Assembly (NCBI GenBank): GCA_041483175.1
Contig: JBGPFD010000208.1
Span: 1-6,194, forward strand
DNA from: Gp7-AA10 sp041483175
Lineage (GTDB): Bacteria; Acidobacteriota; Thermoanaerobaculia; Gp7-AA8
Direction: 5' to 3'
Length of the DNA stretch: 6,194 bases
Below, in pieces: positions 1-6,000 of this stretch. Position 1 is the first letter of the stretch; every line of letters starts with the position of its first letter. The translations under genes and the position numbers were made by a program. A model generated the notes under the pieces. It was not told the origin of the DNA, did no database searches, and saw only the letters and a program-made list of their open reading frames with translations.

Positions 1-3000
1 GATCGGTTCGTCGCTGGGCACGATCCGGAGCTGTTTGTCCGATTCGACTCCTACCGCTTTGCGGTTCAGAGCGCCATCGCACACGGTGGACTGAGCGAAC
101 CGGAAGGATCGGAGCTGCTGATCAACGTCGCGCGCCACCTCGGCGCGTTTCTGGCGCAGCTCTTTCAGACTGACCCGAGCCCGCTCAAGACACGCACGCA
201 GCGCGATTCCCAGGTTGCGCGATTCAAGAAGGAATTCGTCAGCAAACGCGTGGCCAAGGTTCAGAACCCCAACCCGGACGCCGAATCGTTGACCGCCGCG
301 GCGGAGACTGCCATTCCTATCCTCTCCGGCGCGGCGGATCACGATCCCGAATACGCTTTCGCCGTCGCGGCCAATCGGCTGCTCGATCTCGAACATGAAT
401 ACCCACGCGGGGCGAAGGAAATCACACCATCGGCGGAGGCGCGGGCGTCAGTCGATCAGATTCGCGCGGCGCTGCGCGCATCCGGGGTGCGCTTCGACGA
501 GACGATCGTCCGCCGCGAGCATGGCGATTCGCCGGAGGCAGTCGTTCGGGAGGCGGCGGCGGTGCACACGCTGGCCGATCTGCTCGTCGACTGGACGGCT
601 GCCCGATGGAAGACCGGCGCGTTCGCCGGCTGGCCGTCGTTCAAGCTCCCGCAGCCCGTAGCATACGACCGCCTGGTGCCGGTGGTTCGTGACGTTGTCA
701 TCCCGAGCGTCAGCGAGGGAACTGGGCGAGCGGGGAGCGAAACTGCGCCGTCTGATCCCCAGGCCCCTCGCTCCGCTCGGGGTGACAGCTCGTACGAACG
801 AATCCTCGGCGATGCCGCCCACTATCGCCGCCGAGACGGATTCAAACTGACCGATCCGCGCTTCACGCCGCGGCAGGTCACCGATCAGGCGCACTACTGC
901 ATCTACTGCCAGGAACGGAAGAAGGACTCCTGCTCGCGCGGCCTCACCGAAAAAGACGAGAAATTCAAAGTCAATCCGCTCGGCATCTCGCTCGAGGGTT
1001 GTCCGCTCGACGAGCGCATCGGAGAGATGAACGTCCTCCGCGCCGAAGGCGACTCGGTCGCCGGTCTGGCCATGGTGATGATCGACAATCCGATGTGCCC
1101 CGGCACGGGCCACCGGATCTGTAACGACTGCATGAAGGCGTGCATCTTCCAGAAGCAGGATCCGGTCGACATCCCGCAGATCGAGACCGGCGCGCTGACC
1201 GACGTCCTCTTCCTGCCGTGGGGATTCGAGATCTACTCGCTGCTCACGCGGTGGAATCCGCTGAACGTCCGGCGGCCCGTGGCCCTCCCGTACAACGGGA
1301 AGAAGGTGCTGGTCGTCGGGCTCGGACCGGCGGGATACACGCTGGCGCACTATCTGGCGAACGAAGGCTTCGGCGTCGTCGGCATCGACGGACTGAAGAT
1401 CGAGCCGCTCGACCAGCGACTCATCGATGAGCCGATTCGCGACGCGCGCACGCTGTGGGACGATCTCGATCAGCGCATCCTGGCCGGATTCGGCGGCGTG
1501 TCGGAGTACGGCATCACCGTCCGCTGGGACAAGAATTTTCTGAAAGTTATCCGCATCGCGCTGGAGCGGAAGGCGAACGTGCGCCTTTACGGCGGAGTAC
1601 GCTTCGGCGGCACGCTGTCGATCGCAGACGCCTTTGACGAGCTGGGGTTCGATCACATCGCCATCGCCGCGGGCGCCGGATCTCCGACCATCGTGCGGAT
1701 GAAAAACAATCTCATCCGCGGCATTCGCAAGGCCTCCGACTTCCTGATGGCCCTGCAGCTCACCGGAGCGGCCAAGAAGAGCTCGATGGCCAATCTGCAG
1801 GTGCGCTTGCCGGCGGTGGTCATCGGTGGTGGACTGACGGCCATCGACACGGCCACGGAGCTCTATGCCTATTACCCGGCCCAGGTGGAGAAAGTTCTCG
1901 AGCGCTACGCAACAATGTCCGGCGATTTCGGCGAGGAAAAGGTGCGCGCGGCGTACGACCGCGAGGAGCTGCAGATTCTCGACGAGTTCCTCGAGCACGG
2001 CCGCGCGGTTCGCGCGGAACGGGCGCGCGCCGAGGCCGCCGGGGAGAAACCAAACTTCATTCCGCTTGTCCGCTCATGGGGCGGCGTGAGCATCGTCTAC
2101 CGCAAGTCGATGCTCGATTCGCCGGCCTACCGGCTGAATCACGAAGAGGTGATCAAATCGCTGGAGGAGGGGATTGCCTACGCGGAAAACCTATCGCCGG
2201 TCGAGGCGATCGCCGATGACCTCGGACACGTGAAATCCGTAGTGTTCGCGAAGCAGATCGTCGAGGATGGCCGCTGGAAGGATTCGGGGGACGTGGTGGA
2301 GACGCCTGCGCGTTGCGTGATGGTCGCCGCCGGCACCAGCCCCAACGTCATCTACGAAAAAGAGCATCCCGGCACGTTCAAACTGGACAAGTACGGACAG
2401 TTTTTCCAGAGCTACAGCGTCTCCATGGCATCCGGCGCGCCCGAGCTGATCGAGGCCAATCCGACTCGCGAGCGTGGATTTTTCACCTCCTATCAACATC
2501 CCTCGGACCGCGAAAAGCTGATCTCGTTCTACGGCGACAACCACCCGCGCTACGCCGGGAACGTCGTCAAGGCCATGGCCTCGGCGCGCGACGGCTACCC
2601 GCAGGTCGCCGCGCTCTTTGAACGCGATCTCAACGCGCTCGATCGATCGCTGGAGTCGCAGGAGGAACGGAACGAACGCTGGCGCGAGCTGATCTCGGTG
2701 CTCGACGACGGCCTCATCGCCCGTGTCCATCAGGTGAACCGCCTGACCTCGACGATTGTGGAGGTCGTCGTGCGCGCGCCGATCGCCGCGCGCCATTTCC
2801 AGCCCGGTCAGTTCTTCCGGCTGCAGAATTTCGAGACTCACGCATCCGAGGTGGACGGCACGCGCCTGTTAATGGAAGGAATCGCCCTGACCGGCGCATG
2901 GACCGACAAGGATCGCGGTCTCCTCTCCCTGATCATTTTGGAGATGGGCGGATCGTCGCGGCTTTGCGCCATGCTCGAGCCGGGCGACCCGGTAGTGGTC

Positions 3001-3675
3001 ATGGGACCGACCGGCGCGCCGACCGAGATCCCGCGCGACGAGACCGTCATCCTCGCCGGAGGAGGACTGGGCAACGCCGTGCTCTTCTCTATCGCTCGCG
3101 CGCTGAAGGACAACGGCTGCCGCGTCATCTACTTCGCCGGCTACAAGAAGAATGAAGACGTCTTCAAGCGCGATGAGATCGAGGCCGGAACCGATCAGGT
3201 GATCTGGTCGGTCGATGCCGGAGATGCGATCGCTCCGCGCCGGCCGCAGGATTTTTCGTTCGTCGGCAACATCGTGCAGGCGATGGCATGGTACGGTCAG
3301 AAGTTCGATCTCAAAGCCGCGCGGCGGATCGTGGCCATCGGATCCGATGGAATGATGCGCGCGGTCAGGGACGCGCGGCACGGTGTGCTCGCGCCCTACC
3401 TCAATCCGGAGCACGTCGGCATCGGGTCGATCAACTCGCCGATGCAGTGCATGATGAAACAGGTCTGCGCGCAATGTCTGACGCGCCATGTCGATCCGGT
3501 CAGCGGGAAGGAGAGCTTCGTCTTCTCCTGCTTCAATCAGGACCAGATGCTCGATGAGGTCGACTTCCTCAACCTGCGCGGCCGCCTGCGGCAGAACACC
3601 GTGCTGGAAAAGCTGACCAACCTGTGGCTCACACGGCTGCTGACGAAGCAGGAAGCCGCTACCGCGGAAGTGTAG
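1..3675 (+). CDS. Multidomain Fe-S flavoprotein oxidoreductase (GltD/NfnB-like plus PyrK/NfnA-like), 5' partial
   Basis: Seen: the frame is open from base 1 to the TAG at 3673-3675, giving at least 1224 residues (numbered here from base 1). A GTG at 250 could be called as start, but no stop or in-frame ATG precedes it, its nearest AAGGA lies 16 nt away, and upstream codons read as ordinary protein, so the true start is outside the window. Order: helical N-terminal part to about 290; cysteines 300, 303, 311, 334, then 366, 374, 377, 381 (ends in CNDCMKACIFQKQ), fitting two Fe-S clusters as in GltD and the dihydropyrimidine dehydrogenase N-terminus; GLGPAG at 440-445 (FAD); GGGLTAIDTATE from 609 (NAD(P)H); GD at 845-846 closing the FAD domain; an FNR-like module from about 900 with GGGLGNA at 1020-1026; cysteines 1150, 1156, 1159, 1177 resembling the PyrK [2Fe-2S] site. 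Known: such modules pass electrons between NAD(P)H, flavin and Fe-S centres. Inferred: a soluble cytoplasmic NAD(P)H-linked electron-transfer enzyme, substrate unknown. Residues 233-262 come from an inserted palindromic repeat. Domain calls are confident; exact function is not. Confidence 0.9.
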   Translation, partial: DRFVAGHDPELFVRFDSYRFAVQSAIAHGGLSEPEGSELLINVARHLGAFLAQLFQTDPSPLKTRTQRDSQVARFKKEFVSKRVAKVQNPNPDAESLTAAAETAIPILSGAADHDPEYAFAVAANRLLDLEHEYPRGAKEITPSAEARASVDQIRAALRASGVRFDETIVRREHGDSPEAVVREAAAVHTLADLLVDWTAARWKTGAFAGWPSFKLPQPVAYDRLVPVVRDVVIPSVSEGTGRAGSETAPSDPQAPRSARGDSSYERILGDAAHYRRRDGFKLTDPRFTPRQVTDQAHYCIYCQERKKDSCSRGLTEKDEKFKVNPLGISLEGCPLDERIGEMNVLRAEGDSVAGLAMVMIDNPMCPGTGHRICNDCMKACIFQKQDPVDIPQIETGALTDVLFLPWGFEIYSLLTRWNPLNVRRPVALPYNGKKVLVVGLGPAGYTLAHYLANEGFGVVGIDGLKIEPLDQRLIDEPIRDARTLWDDLDQRILAGFGGVSEYGITVRWDKNFLKVIRIALERKANVRLYGGVRFGGTLSIADAFDELGFDHIAIAAGAGSPTIVRMKNNLIRGIRKASDFLMALQLTGAAKKSSMANLQVRLPAVVIGGGLTAIDTATELYAYYPAQVEKVLERYATMSGDFGEEKVRAAYDREELQILDEFLEHGRAVRAERARAEAAGEKPNFIPLVRSWGGVSIVYRKSMLDSPAYRLNHEEVIKSLEEGIAYAENLSPVEAIADDLGHVKSVVFAKQIVEDGRWKDSGDVVETPARCVMVAAGTSPNVIYEKEHPGTFKLDKYGQFFQSYSVSMASGAPELIEANPTRERGFFTSYQHPSDREKLISFYGDNHPRYAGNVVKAMASARDGYPQVAALFERDLNALDRSLESQEERNERWRELISVLDDGLIARVHQVNRLTSTIVEVVVRAPIAARHFQPGQFFRLQNFETHASEVDGTRLLMEGIALTGAWTDKDRGLLSLIILEMGGSSRLCAMLEPGDPVVVMGPTGAPTEIPRDETVILAGGGLGNAVLFSIARALKDNGCRVIYFAGYKKNEDVFKRDEIEAGTDQVIWSVDAGDAIAPRRPQDFSFVGNIVQAMAWYGQKFDLKAARRIVAIGSDGMMRAVRDARHGVLAPYLNPEHVGIGSINSPMQCMMKQVCAQCLTRHVDPVSGKESFVFSCFNQDQMLDEVDFLNLRGRLRQNTVLEKLTNLWLTRLLTKQEAATAEV
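696..787. repeat. Palindromic repeat element inserted in frame in the oxidoreductase gene
   Basis: The left arm 696-726 begins TGTCATCCCGAGCG and the right arm 758-787 ends CGCTCGGGGTGACA. The reverse complement of the right arm matches the left arm along about 30 nt with four substitutions and one single-base indel; a 31-nt centre (727-757) separates them. The transcript would form a long hairpin. The element is read through without a stop, encoding about 30 residues rich in Ser, Gly, Ala, Pro and Arg between the N-terminal helical region and the first Fe-S cysteines. Similar TGTCA-CCCGAGCG palindromes are, to my knowledge, frequent intergenic repeats in several GC-rich bacterial phyla; that memory was not checked. 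No target-site duplication is obvious in the flanks. In-frame palindromes of this kind recall the Rickettsia palindromic elements. Confidence 0.82.
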
Positions 3676-3722
3676 CGGCGGCCGTCCTCGGCCGCCGGTG
3701 GGCGGGGACGCCCACCGCTACA
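3671..3722. repeat. Composite two-hairpin palindromic repeat at the 3' end of the oxidoreductase gene
   Basis: An outer perfect inverted repeat, TGTAGCGG (3671-3678) with CCGCTACA (3715-3722), encloses two perfect stems: CGGCGGCCG/CGGCCGCCG (3676-3684 and 3689-3697, loop TCCT) and GGTGGGCG/CGCCCACC (3697-3704 and 3709-3716, loop GGGA). The outer and inner stems share a few bases, so the fold would be a three-way junction with roughly a 6-bp outer stem. The TAG stop of the upstream gene is bases 3-5 of the element, so the element defines that protein's end. It lies between convergent genes and could slow or stop transcription from both sides, but there is no T-tract, so a classic intrinsic terminator is not supported. 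A REP-like interspersed repeat is the best reading. Confidence 0.75.
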
Positions 3723-3737
3723 CCAGCATCGCGCTGT

Positions 3738-3752
3738 GCGCCTGGTCGGCGC
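3738..3752. other. Short GC hairpin in the convergent intergenic region, possible weak terminator
   Basis: GCGCC (3738-3742), loop TGGTC, GGCGC (3748-3752) form a 5-bp stem starting 10 nt beyond the TAA of the - strand CoA-binding gene. There is no T-run in either direction, so a terminator role is only a guess. Apart from this hairpin and the composite repeat just before it, I see nothing else in the 86 bp between the two convergent genes. Confidence 0.2.
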
Positions 3753-3761
3753 CAGTAATCC

Positions 3762-4205
3762 TTACCGCGCCATCCGTCCTTCTTCGACCATCAGACAGTG
3801 GTCCTGCACGACCTTGATCCCTGCCTCGGCGAGTCGCCGTGCCGCTTCGTCGTTACGGATGCCGAGCTGAAACCAGACGCTCTTCGGCTTCATGGCGAGA
3901 ATGTCGTCGATGTGCGGCGGAATGTCCGCCGGCCTGCGGAAGACGTTGACCATGTCGATCGACCGCCCGATCTCGGTCAAGGTTCGAAAAACGCGTTTGC
4001 CGAGGATTTCCGTCACGTCGGGGTAATAGACCGGAACAGGAATGATCTCGTAGCCGGCGGCGGCCATGTGGGCCGGCACGTAGTGAGCCGCTTGATCGGC
4101 GTGCGACTCCGGCTTGATTCCGAGGACCGCGATCGTTTTCGTTTCCCGAAGCATCTGCTGAATTCCGGCGGTATCCTCGATCAGGTTCTGCTTCCAATCA
4201 CCCAT
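3762..4205 (-). CDS. CoA-binding domain protein, YccU/CoA_binding_2 type
   Basis: This 147-residue protein has a normal length for the small stand-alone CoA-binding (Rossmann-like) family related to the N-terminal domain of succinyl-CoA synthetase alpha subunit. Visible family marks are the first strand and nucleotide loop KTIAVLGIKPESHADQAA (from residue 23), YEIIPVPVYYPDV (residues 52-64), MVNVFRRPADIP (residues 85-96), and VWFQLGIRNDEAARRLAEAG (110-129) followed by VVQDHCLMVE. The start is well supported: on the - strand AAGGAG (4211-4216) sits 5 nt before the ATG at 4203-4205. The protein is presumably cytoplasmic with no signal peptide. Known: members bind CoA or related nucleotides, but a physiological role is generally unassigned. 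It is convergent with the oxidoreductase and divergent from the protease, so probably monocistronic. Nothing looks truncated or broken. Confidence 0.92.
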   Translation of the reverse strand: MGDWKQNLIEDTAGIQQMLRETKTIAVLGIKPESHADQAAHYVPAHMAAAGYEIIPVPVYYPDVTEILGKRVFRTLTEIGRSIDMVNVFRRPADIPPHIDDILAMKPKSVWFQLGIRNDEAARRLAEAGIKVVQDHCLMVEEGRMAR

Positions 4206-4210
4206 TGCCT

Positions 4211-4216
4211 CTCCTT
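4211..4216 (-). promoter_or_regulatory. Ribosome binding site of the CoA-binding gene
   Basis: CTCCTT on the + strand reads AAGGAG on the - strand, 5 nt before the ATG. This near-perfect Shine-Dalgarno fixes the start of the gene. Confidence 0.8.
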
Positions 4217-4224
4217 AGTGCTTC

Positions 4225-4240
4225 CTGGCTGGCTGGCTGG
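4225..4240. repeat. CTGG tetranucleotide tandem tract
   Basis: Four perfect CTGG units (4225-4240) are followed by one imperfect unit, CCGG (4241-4244). The tract lies 8 nt upstream of the Shine-Dalgarno of the - strand gene, inside its probable leader or promoter. It is short, so length variation by strand slippage is possible but unproven. Confidence 0.6.
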
Positions 4241-4292
4241 CCGGAGCTTAGCAAAAACCGCTCCTTCGGAATTTCCCGCTGCGGCTTTCGCC

Positions 4293-4310
4293 TTTTGTTT
4301 CCACACAAAA
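4293..4310. promoter_or_regulatory. Small AT-rich inverted repeat upstream of the protease start
   Basis: TTTTGT (4293-4298) and ACAAAA (4305-4310) are perfect inverted copies separated by 6 nt, ending 6 nt before the GAGG Shine-Dalgarno of the protease. It could be an operator half-site pair or a weak 5' leader hairpin. The stem is only six mostly A-T pairs, so it may be chance. Confidence 0.3.
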
Positions 4311-4316
4311 CGCACC

Positions 4317-4321
4317 GAGGT
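4317..4321 (+). promoter_or_regulatory. Ribosome binding site of the subtilase
   Basis: GAGGT lies 7 nt before the ATG at 4329. Together with the signal peptide that begins at this ATG, it decides the start in a frame that stays open much further upstream (to 3798) across the antisense of the CoA-binding gene. Confidence 0.75.
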
Positions 4322-4328
4322 CATCCTG

Positions 4329-5990
4329 ATGAAACGTAGCCTGCTGGTTGCCCTTTTCTTCGTGTTCCCTGTTGTCCTTCTGGCCGATCCCGCTTCGCGC
4401 TACATCGTCGTGACGCAGCACCCGTACGCGACCGCGGTGCGATCGCTGCCGCGCGAGGATTTCGATCCGGACGCGCGCGTCGAAATGCGCGTCCGGCACT
4501 TCGCGGTGATCGACGGCTTCGCAGCCGACCTGACGGCGGAGCAGGTGCGGCGACTCAACGCGTCGACCGAGGTGCGGTGGATCGAGCCGGTGATCGAGCG
4601 CCACGCGCTCGACGACACGATCGTGGCGGGTCAGCAGACGACGCCGTACGGGGTAACGATGGTGCACGCGCCGGATGTCTGGCCGGTGACGCGCGGGCTC
4701 GCTCTGAACGGCTCGGGACCGATTCATGTCGCGGTCATCGACACTGGCATCGACTACAACTCGCCGGAGTTGCGCGCCATCTACAAGGGCGGATTCAATT
4801 TCATTACCGGCACCAATAATCCGCTGGACGACAACATCGACGGGCATGGCTCGCACGTATCAGGAATCATTGCGGCGGCCGATGACGGGGAGGGCGTAGT
4901 CGGAGTGGCACCGGCCATCGATCTCTACGCGCTGAAGGTTCTCGATCAGTGCGGCAGCGGCTCGTCGGAGAACGTAATCGGGGCTGTCGACTGGATCATT
5001 CAGAAGAAGGCGGCGATCGGCGGCAACTGGGTCGCCAATCTGTCCCTCGGCTCGGATCAACCATCAAGCAGCGAACAAGCCGCGTTTCAGCGGGGCTCTG
5101 ATGCCGGCATCCTCTTCTTCGCCGCCTCGGGAAATGGATACGACACCAACCCGGTCGACGGCCTGGCGTTTCCTGCTGGCTATCCCATGGTCGAGTCGGT
5201 CGGCGCGATCGATTCGACGCAGAAGATCGCCACGTTCTCCCAGCGCGGGCCGGGGCTGAAGGTCGTCGCGCCCGGCGTGAACGTGCTGTCGACCGTGGTG
5301 GCGGCGGAAGTATCCGCAAATGACGGGCGGCAATTCGCCGGCGCGCTTCCAGTCATCGTGAAGGATGACGCGCTCGACCCGCTCGACGGATTCTGCCTGC
5401 CCGTTCCACAGATCTCCGGACCGTTCGTCGACTGTAAGATTGGAAACCCGGCCGATTTTCCCAGTAGTGTGTCCGGAAAGATTGCCTTGATTCAGCGCGG
5501 CACACTGAAGTTCGTCGACAAGCTGACGAATGCGATGAATGCCGGCGCCATTGGCGTGGTCCTCTACAACAACGTGACAACTCCGACGCTCATTGTCTCG
5601 CCGGCGCTCGGAAACTTCACCACCCCCAGCGCGGTGCCTGCGTTTCCGCCGATGATCTCGATTTCTAAGGCCGACGGTGAAGCCCTGCAGGCGACGCCGA
5701 ATGCCACCGTTTCGCTCAGCTTCGGCTTCGAGACGTGGGCGCTCCTGAACGGAACCTCGATGTCCTCGCCGCATGCCGCTGCGGTCGCCGCGCTGGTGTG
5801 GGCTGCCGCGCCGGCTGCGTCCGCGAGCGATGTGGCCAGCGCAATCGAGAACACGGCGACCGATCTCGGCGATGCCGGCGTGGACAACGTGTACGGACAC
5901 GGTCTGGTGAACGCGCTCGCAGCAGCGGAGCTCCTCAATCGGCGCGCCTTCGCTCCGAGCGGACGCACCCCCGGCCGCCGCGGCCACTGA
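4329..5990 (+). CDS. Secreted S8 subtilisin-like serine protease with I9-like propeptide and PA domain
   Basis: This 553-residue protein begins with a clear signal peptide: KR at 2-3, a hydrophobic stretch 4-19, and likely cleavage after Ala19. Residues about 24-95 (RYIVV, then FAVIDGFAADLTAEQVRRL and VRWIEP) look like an inhibitor I9 propeptide. The catalytic domain has Asp138 in AVIDTGID, His173 in DGHGSHVSG, oxyanion Asn269 in AASGN, and Ser477 in NGTSMSSPHAAAVAALV, so the triad is intact. A protease-associated (PA) domain is inserted at about 335-465, with GKIALIQRGTLKFVDKLTNA and AGAIGVVLYNN; Cys356 and Cys369 inside it could form a disulfide. The protein ends shortly after the catalytic domain in a basic tail, with no sorting signal or extra C-terminal domain, so release outside the cytoplasm after propeptide removal is inferred. 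PA domains in subtilases are thought to affect substrate access. The start at 4329 is chosen from the signal peptide and GAGGT. The gene probably forms a unit with the small gene beginning 10 nt downstream. Confidence 0.95.
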   Translation: MKRSLLVALFFVFPVVLLADPASRYIVVTQHPYATAVRSLPREDFDPDARVEMRVRHFAVIDGFAADLTAEQVRRLNASTEVRWIEPVIERHALDDTIVAGQQTTPYGVTMVHAPDVWPVTRGLALNGSGPIHVAVIDTGIDYNSPELRAIYKGGFNFITGTNNPLDDNIDGHGSHVSGIIAAADDGEGVVGVAPAIDLYALKVLDQCGSGSSENVIGAVDWIIQKKAAIGGNWVANLSLGSDQPSSSEQAAFQRGSDAGILFFAASGNGYDTNPVDGLAFPAGYPMVESVGAIDSTQKIATFSQRGPGLKVVAPGVNVLSTVVAAEVSANDGRQFAGALPVIVKDDALDPLDGFCLPVPQISGPFVDCKIGNPADFPSSVSGKIALIQRGTLKFVDKLTNAMNAGAIGVVLYNNVTTPTLIVSPALGNFTTPSAVPAFPPMISISKADGEALQATPNATVSLSFGFETWALLNGTSMSSPHAAAVAALVWAAAPAASASDVASAIENTATDLGDAGVDNVYGHGLVNALAAAELLNRRAFAPSGRTPGRRGH

Positions 5991-5993
5991 GGT
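5989..5993 (+). promoter_or_regulatory. Shine-Dalgarno overlapping the protease stop codon
   Basis: GAGGT shares its first two bases with the TGA stop (5988-5990) and lies 7 nt before the ATG at 6001. A ribosome ending on the protease would be placed to reinitiate, so the two genes are probably translationally coupled. Confidence 0.6.
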
Positions 5994-6000
5994 CTGCACC

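Larger units (their letters stand above)
4206..4328. other. Divergent intergenic region between the CoA-binding gene and the protease
   Basis: This 123-bp spacer must hold the promoters of both divergent genes. It contains a ribosome binding site at each end, a CTGG tandem tract at 4225-4240 and a small inverted repeat at 4293-4310. I see no pair of -35 and -10 boxes good enough to call for either direction. The strand-specific promoters are therefore left unassigned. Confidence 0.6.

Noticed and set aside
250..252. GTG as the start of the oxidoreductase
   Set aside because: The frame is open to base 1, upstream codons read as normal protein, and no Shine-Dalgarno sits at a usable distance.
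448..1998. Long - strand open frame of 516 codons inside the oxidoreductase gene
   Set aside because: It is fully antisense to a gene with clear domains, has no recognisable motifs, and is the expected stop-poor shadow frame in GC-rich coding DNA.
3676..3697. Rho-independent terminator at the first GC hairpin after the oxidoreductase
   Set aside because: The stem is strong but no T-tract follows, and it is one arm of a larger composite repeat, which explains it better.
3798..4328. Upstream extension of the protease frame back to 3798
   Set aside because: This stretch is antisense to the CoA-binding gene and precedes a clear signal peptide and Shine-Dalgarno at 4329, so it is an open frame by chance.
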